Source: Amorphophallus konjac
Lineage: Eukaryota > Streptophyta > Magnoliopsida > Alismatales > Araceae
Assembly: GCA_022559845.1 (NCBI GenBank)
Contig: CM040117.1
Coordinates: 83,154,559-83,218,558 of the forward strand
DNA length: 64,000 bases
Reading direction: 5' to 3'
Below are positions 10,729 through 21,905 of the stretch, one piece after another. The notes beneath the pieces were generated by a model that ran no database searches, was not told the DNA's origin, and was given only the letters and a program-made list of their open reading frames with translations. Numbering within the stretch: the stretch's first letter is position 1; the number at the start of each line of letters is the position of its first letter. The translations under genes and the position numbers were made by a program.

Positions 10729-11492
10729 TGCATGTCAAGGGTCTAAAAATCAAAGGCACAAAGCCCCGGCACAACAGACTACCTCTTTGAGGGGTAAACC
10801 CCGGAAGGAATTTAAGTCTCGATATCTCCCATCCTGCACAAAGCTTATCTCCAATTATTCTTCTCTTCTCCCTCTAAGACCGAATGTTTCTCGGATATGG
10901 CCTTGTAGGAGCACCGTTAACCAAAGGTAGCTGGTCATGGGGCGCCACCTTTAAATGCACGCCCGGCTTTGGGCAGTTTTGAGCGAAAGGGGAAGGAACT
11001 AGAACCCTTAGCCAGTGGTTTAAACATCCGTTGATGCTGGACTAGCAATGTCTAAGCCAAATTTCAAAAATTGAATATAACCAAATTCCAAAAAAAATTG
11101 AATATTGCCAAATTCCAAAAAAAATTTTGAATATTGCCAAATTTCAAAAAAATTTTGAATATTGCCAAATTTCAAAAAAAATTTGAATATTGCCAAATTC
11201 CAAAAAAAATTGCATATTGCCAAAATTCCAAAATTTTTAAGTATTTCCCAAATTTTCATATTTTTCAAAAATCAACATAAAAATTCAAATATTCTTTTTG
11301 AAAAACTTATAAGAATTTGCATGCTTTCGAAAAATTCTAAAAAAATTGCATGGCACTATTGCAGAGATATCTTTTTGCAGGGGCACGCAAAATCAAGAAC
11401 AATCACAAGAAGCGCAAAAAATACCAAAGACTGTCTCATTCCACAATATATGTCAAAAGAGTACAAAATGAGAGTGGGTACAAACAACCTCT
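10729..11492. other. Intergenic part of the plus-strand element with AT-rich tandem repeat
   Basis: No gene. Around 11055-11235 a unit of about 27 bases built on TTGAATATTGCCAAATT followed by an A-run repeats about six times with A-run length changes. The open frame this creates on the minus strand is an artefact of the repeat. Confidence 0.75.
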
Positions 11493-14396
11493 CTAGCTCT
11501 CCCATCGACCCTCCTGATCTCCCCCTCTACGTGAGCTCTCAGCCTCCTCCTGTCCTCCCCGGGAAGACCTAGGAGGAGCCATCGATCCCCGAGAAGCTGA
11601 ACCCCTATCACCGCGTGCTCCCCTCTCAGCATCTTCCCTCCTCTGATGCTCGGAGGAGGTAACTAAATAATCAGTGCTCGAATAGGCTCGGGAGTATCCC
11701 TCGCGCTGAGCCCGTTCACGCCCCCGATGATAGCGATCCTCCGCATCCTTCGCCCGTTGCTCGGCGATCCCTAATCTAGTACTCAGCTGCACCCTCTCTA
11801 GCTCCCGCTCCACTCTCTCTCTCCCATCTCTCTCTCTCTGTCTCGCTCCTCCCTCTCTCTCTGCCGCTCACTCCTCTCCACACCGAGGAGGAGGTGTAGC
11901 TCCACCACATCCCGAAGAAGCTCCTCTGTGACTCGGCGCCTCAGCTCTGCTTCTGCCATCCACAGCTCCTGCTCCTGCACCCGAAATCTTGGTCAATAAC
12001 TAATAATTAATAAATTCCCAAGACTATATTAAAAGAATAGATTGCTTACTCTTTCCTGTAGGGAGGCCTCAGCTGCCTCCACCCGAGCAACTACACTAGC
12101 AAGCTGGCTCTCTAGATCTATGTGGTCACAGACGGGCTGAGTAGAGGATGAAGCACCATGCGAGGATCGGACTGCCTCCAGCTCCCCGCGCTGAAAAGAA
12201 AGCGTTACCATTAATTGAAATTCAAATCCAAATCATTCTAAATTACAAGTACTTACCAGCTCATCGACGATATGCTGGAGGTCCTCACGCTGCCGGATCG
12301 TGGAGTCGAGGAGTCCCTGTACCATGGCCAGTCTCTCCTCCATGTCAAACTGCATTAAACACATGCTGGTCACATATTGAATAATCAAGTTTTTATAAAT
12401 TAAAATGCAATTGAATTTAAAGCATACCTGTCCACGTGTGCTTTGGTAGACACGGCTACCGTATGTCTGAGAGTATGCCTGGAGGTAGGCATCATCTGAG
12501 TCCGCTCCCGCAGGGACTGGTCGGCCACGCCTTTTCCAATCTGCATACTGCTCCCGGGCACGCTGTCACCAATCATCTGTCCTCTGGAGGCCTCGAAAAC
12601 GTCACCCAGGTCGTGGGTCCGTCGCCTGGGTCGGGAACTCTACTACCGCCTAGTGGAGCCCCAGTGTCCTCATGATTAGCCTATGGTATAGGGGCTCGAC
12701 CAGGTTGAGGGCATGCAACCAGACCTCTCTCCTGAAGTATGGGATGGCCGCCTCCACCCAGGGCATCACCCCAATATCCCTCTGATATGGAGTCCAGATC
12801 ACCTGCAGAGTTCAATTTATCATTGCCATTGATCTCATTCATATAATTAAATTCAATTTCAAAAAATTAAATCTTACATCTATATGGGGCATCATGTCTA
12901 ACATCTCTTGAATGTGGGTGACCTGGTCCTTCAGAGATCGACTATCTCATGTTGGGGTCCAACGTCTGGCCAGGGGCAGCAGATCTCCCCGATCCTCCCA
13001 ACCACGCCTGAGGGTAGGAAGATACAAATAACTCCAAACCTGAAATGTAGCTCATGTGATCAATATAAGAGGTAAGTGCATAATTTAATCCATGGAGTTT
13101 AAGGTTTAGAGAGATACTTGAAGTAGAGGGCAGAATCCCCCGAGTGAAGACTGGAGTGAAGAAATGCCGAAACTGTCGAACAAATGGGCTAGGACTGCCG
13201 CACCCCAAGCATACCGTCCGACTCTGTTCAGATCCTCCAGTAGAGGTAGAAATCGGCAGCTCACTGCATCACCTTGAGTCGCTAGAAGCAGCTTGCCAAT
13301 CATCAGAATGAGAAACCTCCTCAACTCCATGTCGGCCTGTACACCAGCCTCGGTCGCGAAGCTCTCTCTGGCCCCAGCCTCTAGTCTCCTCTCATGAGCC
13401 GTCAAGGTCTCCCCCACCTCCCTCTGTTTGTGGAACAAGCCGAGACTCTCCTGTAAAGCGATCCTCGACACTAGCGAGGTCCGGCCGGTCCCCTCCAGCT
13501 CCAAGCCCAGTAGCCTGCGTGCCATCTCCCGGTAGTCGGGGTAAGTGCAGCCTGTCACTGTCGATCCATGCACCCGCATCCCAGTAATACGGGTGACGTC
13601 TTCTAGAGTTGGGATCATATGACCCTAGGGGAAGAGGAAGGCCTTGCACCCCATGTCCCATCTGGCTTTCAGAGCCCTTATCAATCCCACATCGACTCTC
13701 AGCACCTCTATTTCCAAGAACTCTCCAAAGCCCATTTGGCGGAGGCGGGCCTGTTGAAACTCCAGTAGTGCAAAGTAGACGGCCCGAACCAATGTCCATG
13801 AAATCCGGGCACGAACTGCACCCTCCACACCCTACACACAACATGAAAGCAAGAGATATCAATTTGTGTTCACTAAACAAAAGAAAAAATCAGAAAATAA
13901 AAAAACTGGCATTCTGTTCTTTAACGCGCTATATCGTCATAGTGTGTTCATCAAGAATGCACTATGAAGACATAGCGCGTTCATGTTCCGAAGGTAGGGG
14001 GCGACCCCTCATTCCCCAAATCTTTTCCATGGGCATTCTGCCCTATACATTGGTCTAAGGGGGCGTCTACCCCTCCGTTTTCATCTTTTATGAAAGAAAA
14101 ACAAAGAAAATCCAAAAGAAAACAAGTTAGGGACGGTTTCTTACCAATCGACGTTTTCGAACCGCCACGCCGCCAACGGGTTCCGCCGCTACTTCCTCGG
14201 CTGCCGCGGCACCTTCAGCCCCCTCCGCCTCGTCGGAGGGGATCTCCATTTCATCTCCTTCAAGCCTAGCCGAGACGGTCACCTCCGAATCAGGATTTTC
14301 TTCCACGGGAGAGGGCGCTCGTTCCTCCTCCGTGCGAGATCGTTGACGGCCGCGGGTGGCGCGCCGTTTGGAACGTCGGGGAGGTCCCCCTTCCAT
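11493..14396 (-). pseudogene. Antisense plant mobile domain (PMD) gene, seven exons, decayed
   Basis: Exons by consensus GT/AG sites: 14396-14145, 13831-13118, 13039-12878, 12802-12428, 12349-12257, 12190-12050 and 11974-11493. All six introns fall in phase 0. Exon 1 is charged and basic-acidic. Exons 2-4 hold the PMD (PF10536-like) region with the blocks PTLEDVTRITGMRVHG, RVGRYAWGAAVLAHL and IWTPYQRDI. Exons 5-7 form a coiled coil and a basic tail. Decay: TAG at 13625-13627 in the FPWG-type motif, TGA at 12947-12949, TAG at 12650-12652, TGA at 12602-12604 and 12566-12568, and a frameshift in a CT-rich tract near 11820. The gene lies antisense just upstream of the LTR at 15682, the usual place for accessory ORFs of Tat elements. 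The domain call is firm; any role in silencing control is inference. Confidence 0.8.
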
Positions 14397-15668
14397 TGGA
14401 TTAGGGCAATAAAGGTTTGGGCTGGTGAGAGAGCGAGAGAGGGAGTGGAGGGAGGGAAATGATGGGTTTGAATGAATGAAAGGGTGGGGGGTGGTTTTTG
14501 AAGTATGCGCGTAATGAACGCGCTATATGTTCATAGCACGACATTATCGCACTATGTATATATAGCGCGATGATGAAAATAAAAGAAAAAAATAGAAGGG
14601 GGGGGGGAAGAAAAGAAAAGAAAATACAGGTTGTGGATGAATAAAACTTATGTTCTTTCGCTTATGCATGCTTAAATTTGCTCTATTTTCGCTTAACATT
14701 GTATTCCCAGGGAAAGAAAAGGAGAAGATAAAATGGCATGCCACCAGGTAAGTATTCCTTTATCCTTTCCTTTATTGCATTACTATATGATTCTTACATT
14801 ATTATATTATCTCAAGGACCAGCCGGTTCTCTGTACGTTTTGGGATCTGAGTTCCCCTCTACCAAAAATAGTGATGATCTAGAAACATGTAGTTAATCGT
14901 CGGATAGGCTGTTAGATCAGACAAATTTGGGGATGATGGACTTCATCTTTCACGCCGTGGTTGCGGATAACTCTTGACCCGAGTCTGTTTGATTTAACAA
15001 TATTATCCTTGAGTATCTTATATTTTATCCTTTCTTTGCATTTGTTTTAATGATTTCTTTTAGTTTTTCCCTGCACGCATCATGCCCTTTTTTTTGCATT
15101 CATAAATGTCCAGTTTTTTTCCTAATTAAGGATCAATAATGCTTAATTCTTCAATAAAGAAATTCAATTCCATTCTGAATTTGAAAGATTGCTCCTGGTT
15201 GAGCGCTGGATCTCGTTGGTCGATGTGACCCTCGCCTGGAATTTGTAGATCTCCTTTCAATCCAATTTAACTTATCCTTTTGGTCCACTCATCAGTTGTG
15301 AACCGCACGATGGCGTCGATGGATCCGCCGGGCTCGGGTCCATTCCACTAACTTAGTGAAATTCGTAGTTGCTACGCAGTGCGGATGCCTCTTTTGTGCA
15401 AGAGGTTGATCAGCTTCACTTTTTTGTTGTTCCACGCCTATCGTTCTAGGCAGGAGTCACTGGTGCTAGCTTGACCTTGTGGTTAGCTCAGAGTTTTCTG
15501 GATTATTCCTATCATTTGTTGGTTATGATGGGTGTCTCTTTTCCTTGATATCCACTTATCAGTCCGCTCCACTACGTTTCCACTTCATCTCTCCGTCACT
15601 ACCACTCCGCGTCATCTCCATTTTGTTTCCGTTTCACCTCCGTCTCGCTCCCCTGCAAAGCGGATATC
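14397..15668. other. Promoter side of PMD gene and 3' untranslated region
   Basis: No gene. Just upstream of the PMD start are two GCGCTAT hairpins, then AT-rich sequence. Towards 15660 there is a pyrimidine-rich stretch that leads into the polypurine tract. Short plus-strand frames near 15500 have no support. Confidence 0.55.
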
Positions 15669-15681
15669 AATGAGGGGCATC
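15669..15681 (+). other. Polypurine tract upstream of LTR
   Basis: AATGAGGGGCATC directly precedes the TGTAGACACC start of the LTR. The 26-kb element has the parallel junction GGGGGGCATT before TGTTGACACC, so this is a Tat-type PPT and the LTR has an upstream plus-strand internal region. Confidence 0.75.
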
Positions 15682-16938
15682 TGTAGACACCCAATTTTGA
15701 CCGATAAGTTGAGCAATTTCTTTGTTCTCCTAGTTAATGCCCCAATTGATCCCTAATTGGTTGATTTTATGGTATTTCTCCTTATTCTTGGCCCCACAAT
15801 TCAATTTCCATACCTTGGATCTTATCTCAGATTCGACATTCTCGCGCTATTCACTCACATCACTTTATGGACCTGATTGAATGATCATTTGAACAGTCGT
15901 TATTTCTTGACATTCATAGCATCCACTCTGGATGCTATTCTTATATAATACTTGATTGAATGGCCGTCCAATGGGTATTTATTCTTTTTCTAATCATTTG
16001 GGGAGCCAATCATTATCGCGCTATATCATCATAGCGCGATCATGAAGAACGCGCTATATGCTTGTAGCGTGTTCTCAGTCAGAAACCCAGTCCGACCCGG
16101 ACTCCCCTTCTTCAACTTGGGTCCTTACTTTGGTAAGTTTCCAATCATATTTCGTCAAAAGGAAGGTTCCTAACTCTAATAGGAGTCTTTTCCCCTCATT
16201 AATCGGCAAGATTGCCTTGATTTGAGCCACCAAGTCATTAGTTTGAATCAAACTCCGACTTAGGGTTCCTTCTTGATCCTTCTCCTATAAATTGGACCCT
16301 TGGCCGTCGTTTTGAAGGGGATGCAACTCAAGATCTTGACGAGGAGGAGGCTGCTCTTCGTTCCAAATCAATAACTCCTCGCTCCTCACACATCCAAGGG
16401 AGTATTTAGGGGCATATTGTGTTCTTCCTCGTTCTTAGTTTTCTCCCCAATTCGTTTATCTCAATCTTTGCATAGCATTGCATATTGATCTCAAAAATAC
16501 TCTTTTTTTAAAAAATACACGCATTCACACACACACCAAACCTATTTTTGGCCCTTCCATAGGGGTTTAAAAACCACCAAACCCCCAGGTAATCGAGCCC
16601 TTCTTTTACATGCTTTTGACTAAGAATAGGGGCAGATTCTACTAAAATTTTGATCTAATAGGCCTTCTGTTTGTTGTTTATGATTGTTTGCAGGCACTAG
16701 AAGATTGATACGTGGAGCCCTTGCACCTTGGCCGGCCTTGGAGCAAGGAAGAAACGAATCTATTCTATCCCGCTTCCTATCTGATATCGCGCTACAGGAA
16801 CCTAGCGTGATCTTGAGAAGGCGCTAGAACGATATAGCGCGTCCATCCCCAGGCCAACTCTTGGCCCTCTTGAATTTCTAAGGTATGTAACATGCCCTTA
16901 TCTTGATCTTCATATTATTTGGCATGCTGTTGGCCTCA
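15682..16938 (+). repeat. LTR of the plus-strand PMD-carrying Tat-like element (1257 bp)
   Basis: Starts TGTAGACACCCAATTTTGACC-like sequence after a PPT and ends TTGGCCTCA one base before a primer-site remnant. A TATA box (TATAAAT, 16286-16292) and CT-rich sequence downstream fit an LTR promoter. It contains four of the GCGCTAT hairpins. The left end is well supported; the right end depends on the primer-site match. Confidence 0.75.
16286..16292 (+). promoter_or_regulatory. LTR TATA box
   Basis: TATAAAT about 600 bases into the plus-strand LTR, in GC-moderate sequence, followed by pyrimidine-rich DNA. It is the only good TATA match in this LTR. Confidence 0.6.
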
Positions 16939-16939
16939 G

Positions 16940-16951
16940 TGGCGATCACGG
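16940..16951 (+). other. Primer-binding site remnant
   Basis: TGGCGATCACGG is identical to the first 12 bases of the primer site at 5023-5041, but the match stops there. The following sequence belongs to a copia element, so a junction lies at about 16951. Confidence 0.65.
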
Positions 16952-17462
16952 ATTTTAATTATTACATGTGACCCCCCCTACTTTATCATCGATTTTAGAT
17001 CTATATCTTGATAAATCATCTTTTATTAAATCATCAATTAGGGGTGGTCAAATTCCATAATCTACACTGAGCTTCATTCCAATCACTGTCCATCTATGGG
17101 GGAGAATTTTTGCATGTCCCTGTGGTTCAATGTTCGTTCATTTTATTCCACCCCTCCTGCTCTGTCATTCAGGAGAGTATCTTGTTAGGGGGAGTTTTAG
17201 ATGATAGTAACTCAGCATTGCATAATAGCTCCTATATCATCTCCTTCAACAGCCAATGATCATTCCATTCTTTTTGATGTTGCCAAAGGGGGAGAACTTT
17301 TGTGAGTAATCATTTGCATCAAATCAAAACTTGCATCACATGGTGTTTTACATGCTCATTATTGACTGAGCTATTATGTGGTGCAAGTTCATGAACTGTC
17401 ATATGGTATTTCATAATCATCATGATGAATCTATTGCAATGACTCATAATATTGCCATCATC

Positions 17463-17476
17463 AAAAAGGGGGAGAT
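17463..17476 (+). other. Polypurine tract of the copia element
   Basis: AAAAAGGGGGAGAT immediately before the LTR start at 17477. Confidence 0.75.
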
Positions 17477-17939
17477 TGTTGTGTCCCCTGTGGTTCTGGA
17501 GTTTTGATGATGACAAATATTATGTCTCATTATGTTTACATCATTGATGATATAATCTTGCTGTTTATGATAAACTGACAGAACAGCTTTTTAGAATGAC
17601 TTACGGGTCATGAAAAGGAAGTCAATTCAAGTCAAAAGTCAACCAGTGACAGGTAAGATCAGTGCACAGTCAGATCAGGTAATGCTCTGTCTACTCTCAG
17701 ATTTGTGCATATGTTAATTTTTGTAAAGAAATGTTGGTGCATGTGTTAAGTCCATGCACATGGAAGGTCAGTGCTAGTCTTCATATGTGTTTACTTCATA
17801 CGGTACTTGTTACATGAATTAATTGTGAGCATGGCATAGTCAGTACATTGTTCGTTGCAAGCCATTGTGCACGCATGACTAAGATCTCTGTCTGCATATG
17901 AATTGATCTTGTTTGCATGGCATTTCATCGAACATATTA

Positions 17940-18870
17940 TGCAACATAGTCAGTACATTGCTTAAGTCTGCACAGAGTTTGCCTAGACTGCTTCAAGGCA
18001 TACAAAGTCTATACAAAGATCCGTCTCACTTAGCGTCTCTATACATTGATGTAGCACGCATGCAGAGTCTATATAGTCATGAGCAAGTCAGTGCATTCAG
18101 TTGCCTCACGCTAATACACAAAGTCTATACAAAGATCCGTCTCACTTAGCGTCTCACTTAGCGTCTTTGTGCATGCATCATGCAAAGTCTATACAGCCTG
18201 TGTTCGCAAGAGCAAAGTCTGTACATCATCTTGGTGTAGGCGTGGCAAAGTCTGTACATCACATAGCATGCACGCGTTCAAGTCTATACATTGCTGCATG
18301 AACGCAAGTCTATACATTCCTATCTTTACCTACGTTCACTGCTTTAGCACATGCACAAAGTCTGTACAGCCATTGCATCCCTTGATCTCAAGTCTGTACA
18401 TCAATGCATGCTATCAAGTATGTACAGCCCGTGTTCTTCATTCATCTCAAGTCTATACATTGCCTTATAGCATAGCATGAACGCACTCAAGTGTATACAT
18501 TCGTCAAGGGCATGTCAGTGCATCCATATTCCTTGTGCATACTTTCCTGTTGCAAACTGCATGTCACTCATTCAACCTCTGCACATCCCTCAGTGGCATA
18601 TCTGTGTATCGTTTGCACAGTACATGCAGAGTCTGCACACTCGTTGAAGGCATGTCCAATGATTCATATCCAAAGTCTATACATTCTGTTGCATATGCAT
18701 CTTTCATACTAAGTCTGCACACTGCGGTCTTCAGTTACCCAGCAAGTCTGTACATCGTTGTCGTATGCACGCTTTGTCCAGACACTTGTTGATGGCAAGT
18801 ATGTGCATCGTTGATTGTTCATGTATCATCTCAGTCAGTCTATACATTCTTGAACCAACTCTGTACATCT
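17940..18870 (+). repeat. Swarm of AAGTCTRTACA motifs in LTR U3
   Basis: About 20 copies of a directional 10-11-base motif, AAGTCTATACA or AAGTCTGTACA with single-base variants. Examples lie near 18007, 18120, 18185, 18214, 18246, 18281, 18306, 18357, 18389, 18448, 18671 and 18743. Spacing is 25-50 bases and irregular, with unrelated sequence between copies, except for one local duplication near 18000 and 18120. Confidence 0.85.
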
Positions 18871-19028
18871 CTCTAATATCCTCTTATGAATATTTGACAG
18901 GTATATCCTTCGAGAAGAAAAAATGATATGATTGGGCACGTGATCCGAGGTTGGCACCTGGCACGTGATCCGAGGTTATCTCTGGACAAAGAGGGCACAA
19001 GCCCTGCACACGCCCTAGCTGCTGCTGC

Positions 19029-19036
19029 TATAAATA
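19029..19036 (+). promoter_or_regulatory. TATA box of SIRE-like LTR
   Basis: TATAAATA followed about 40 bases later by a long GA-rich tract; this fits the LTR promoter and the start of R. Confidence 0.7.
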
Positions 19037-19504
19037 TGGAGCTTCTTTCTCAGAAGAAGACTGATCGTGATTGAAGCAGAAGAAGAGAGCAGAGAGAGGC
19101 AGAGAGTAGCAGAAGAAGAAAAAGAAAAAGAGAAAGAGAGATAGAGAGAGGCTGCACGATCCAGTGTCAAGAAGAACGAGAGAAAGAGAAAGAGAAGAGT
19201 AGACAGTGAGAGAAAGAAAAAGAGAAGCAGAGAGAAGAAGAAAGAAAGAGAAAGATAAGAGCTCGAGGAGAGAACTGAAGCCTTCATTGAAGATTTATTC
19301 TTCTGGTATTTGGATCCGATCCAAACCAGATTTGCTCCTGCGAGAGCTACATTGTGTATTTCATTTTCCAGCTTTCTGTCGCTGTGATTTTTATTATTTC
19401 TTGTTTTTCCTTTTATCTGTTCATCGTTGTTCATCCGATTCTCTGGTTTGAGGTCGGGTTCCTCCTGTGGACTCAGGAGAAGGGAGACTTTGTGTCTCCG
19501 GTTG

Positions 19505-19790
19505 CAAGTGGCTGGGTGTCACTTGTGGGTTCCCTCCTGGGTGGAGGAAGAGAGACTTCGATCTCTGGTTGCAAGTGACTGGGTGTCACTTGTGGTTTCC
19601 CTTCTGGGTGGAGGAAGAGAGATTTCGATCTCTGGTTGCTAGTGACGGGTAGTCACTAGTGGTTTCCCTCCGGTCTGGAGGAAGAGGGGAGGTTGTTCCC
19701 CTGGTCAAGCTGTTAGGCAGTATTTGTTTGTAGACTGAGTCTGCGGTTCTAGCTGTTGCTAGTGGAAGCCTCACTCCGGTTTGGAGTGAG
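19505..19790 (+). repeat. Tandem hairpin units downstream of the LTR promoter
   Basis: A unit of about 65 bases occurs three times. Its core hairpin is CAAGTG/CACTTG (19505-19525), CAAGTGAC/GTCACTTG (19572-19592) and CTAGTGAC/GTCACTAG (19639-19659), a compensatory A-T to T-A change. Each unit also has a CCTCC..GGAGG-type hairpin. A separate perfect stem CTCACTCC/GGAGTGAG lies at 19770-19790. Confidence 0.85.
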
Positions 19791-20824
19791 GGGTGGACGT
19801 AGGTCTGTGGACCGAACCACCTAAAAATTCATTGTCTTCGTGGATTGTTCTCGTATCTGATTGGTGTTAGATGCATGGCTAGGATCGCCTCAAATGAGTC
19901 ATCTGGTTGAATGCTTCATGGCACACACTGTTTCAATTTGATTCTGTCTCGGCTTAGACTTGCTCAGGTGGCTGCATTGTTGCAGTCCAACTGGTTGATC
20001 AAGTGTGTCTTGGAATCTCATCTTGAAGAGCTCAATTGTTTTTATTCCGCAACTGTGTCTAGCTATAGGCTTTGATTTAGGCAATTTTTAAGAGGGATAC
20101 ATTCACCCCCCTCTGTATCCATCGCACCGGTCCTATCAATTACTCTCTATCATCAAGCAATGCTTTAATTAATTAACCAATTAGATGATGCATGAAAAAA
20201 CACCAGAATGCAAGATAAGAACATAAATAATATCAAAGGAACGGCAAGGTTACAAGAGGCTTAACTAAGATCAATGAGCATGAACATGATAGAAAAGTGA
20301 TATCCAGGAACATATACAAGAGTAGGAACAAGTACAAACATTCATATCAACAAGTTGTCCCTTCTGGACCTCATATCAAATCATATCATATTAAATCATG
20401 TCAAGTCGTGCATATAAGGAAGATGCCCCAAGATGTAAATATGTCCAGACCAAATCTTGCATATAGTTGGTGCAATGCCACACCTGATCATCCATTATAC
20501 CGGTACATGTCTGGGCTTTGCCTTGCCCCTAGGACCAGATCCGGGCCCTTATAGTTTCAGCCTAGCATTGATTGTCAAAGTGGAACCAAGGTCCCATATC
20601 GATTAATCCCAAACAATTCACTAGTGGCATCTGAATTCCAAGGACCAATCTTATCAACTTCCAAGGAAAAGCCACGCAAGAAAAATGATTTCCAAGGATG
20701 GTGATATCAAATGAAGACCTAACCAAGGTCTGAATTCGAAGAATACAATGATTAACCTAAGCTGGATTGGGTTCACTCACAAAATTCAAGGAATAATCAG
20801 AATTTAGCTGACTGGAAAGAGAAA

Positions 20825-21905
20825 CGGTCAGGGCCAGACCGCTAAGGAGATAATAGCGGTTTGAACCAGGACGTAATAAGGTTGCCACCGGTCAAGATGA
20901 GACAGGACAGAGGAGGAAGGAAATGGTCCATGGATGGCCGCAGGAGGACAGAAACGGTCCATCGTTCGATCGCCAAAAAAGACAACAGGTGACAGGGTAC
21001 AATTGATTTACAGTCAGAATAAAGTGGTCATAATAGGGCCGCATATAGAGAGTAGCGGTCCAGAGCCAGGCCGCTACCTGAGAGTAGCGGTCCAAAGATG
21101 GCAACAACAGACAGAACAGTCCCGTTTCGGGCTGTAAACTCATGCGGTTCGATCGAGTCAATCGGTTCAAGTTTTGGTGGTACAACCTGCCCGGCATCCT
21201 AGTGGGAATCTCAGGCTCGCAGGGTCTTACGGAGGCCTCAGAACATGAACACCTAGTCCGACGGAAGGAATATCCGACATAGAGGCATTCGATGTCCGAG
21301 AGTTAAGGGCTCATAGCATGCGGAAAACATATATATATATTTGGTCCAGTCGACACCACTGGAGTGGCATGACCTTAAAACAAGTTCCTAACTAATCATG
21401 CAGATATAATTTGTGAACAAATTAGATAAATAAGCATGTTAATCAACTCTCCTTTCAATCAAGTGATGATACATGAAGGATAATCATGAAAGGACAATAT
21501 TTTAGAAGAGAATTATACTTAGATCAATTATTTCATGAACATAATCATTAGTGTGTTTCTATCATGAAATTAGCCCTAATATCATGCAGTTAAATAGGGA
21601 AGACAGAACATATCAAGCCGGAAACAAAAACAACACTTTTACTGTAACGGGAATAGAAACGGTCTCCGTATGACCGCAAGGCATGTGAGACGGTCAGGAA
21701 TATGACCGCTAAGATCTTGACTAGCCCATTTTCTCTTTTGAAAACCCACCGCCTGGAGATGGTCTATCGCGGGGCCATCTTCTGAGTGAGACGGTCAGGA
21801 GAGGGCCGCTGCCATATATTCATATATAAAAAATAACGATCCAGGATGAAAACGGTCTATCACGTGACCGCTTTTAGCTTAGCGGTTCCTGTTAGGGCCG
21901 CAATT
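20825..21905. repeat. Swarm of CGGTC/GACCG hairpins in Tekay-like LTR
   Basis: About ten short hairpins, for example CGGTC 20825-20829 with GACCG 20837-20841. Others are AGCGGTC with GGCCGCT near 21052-21073, CGGTC..GACCG near 21660 and 21693, GATGGTC with GGCCATC near 21759-21780, and AACGGTC with GACCGCT near 21850. They occupy the position that ACGCCC stems occupy in the related LTR at 59057-62135. Confidence 0.75.
21180..21235 (-). other. Conserved GGGAATC-loop hairpin module, copy 2
   Basis: Flanks GTACAACC and CTTACGGAGG match copies 1 and 3. The stem is CCTAG against CTCAGG with a one-base bulge, around GGGAATC. Confidence 0.65.

Larger units (their letters stand above)
13923..16845. 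repeat. Swarm of GCGCTAT/ATAGCGC hairpins
   Basis: Hairpins occur at 13923-13984 (two, inside PMD intron 1), 14515-14575 (two, just upstream of the PMD start), 16015-16075 (two) and 16788-16845 (two, in the LTR). The best is perfect: ATCGCGCTAT 16015-16024 with ATAGCGCGAT 16031-16040. Others have GAACGCGCTA with TAGCGTGTTC, changing both arms at two positions. Several deviations are C-to-T at CG sites, giving wobble pairs. Confidence 0.85.
16952..20138 (+). mobile_element. 3' end of a SIRE/Maximus-like Ty1/copia element
   Basis: 16952-17476 is non-coding with repeated GGGGGAGA purine runs, typical of the long region before the 3' LTR in this lineage. It is followed by a PPT (AAAAAGGGGGAGAT, 17463-17476) and an LTR beginning TGTTGTGTCC with TTTTGATGATGAC shortly after, a familiar SIRE-type start. 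No pol is present: the 5' part is lost at the 16951 junction. No TGGTATCAGAGC primer site follows 20138, so this is the 3' LTR. Confidence 0.7.
17477..20138 (+). repeat. SIRE-like 3' LTR (2662 bp)
   Basis: Runs from TGTTGTGTCCCC to TCCTATCA, with the CACCCCCCTCTGTATCC block near the end that marks this lineage. U3 holds an AAGTCTRTACA motif swarm (17940-18870). A TATA box lies at 19029. The transcript start region is GA-rich (19074-19260). The downstream part carries tandem hairpins (19505-19790). Confidence 0.7.

Noticed and set aside
11020..11268. Minus-strand ORF with repeated Phe-rich unit
   Set aside because: It is the translation of an AT-rich 27-base tandem repeat.
17319..17516. Short minus-strand ORF before the copia LTR
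   Set aside because: It crosses the PPT and LTR start and has no recognisable feature.
19206..19451. Arg/Lys/Glu-rich ORF in the copia LTR
   Set aside because: It is the GA-rich transcript leader; the opposite strand is equally open.
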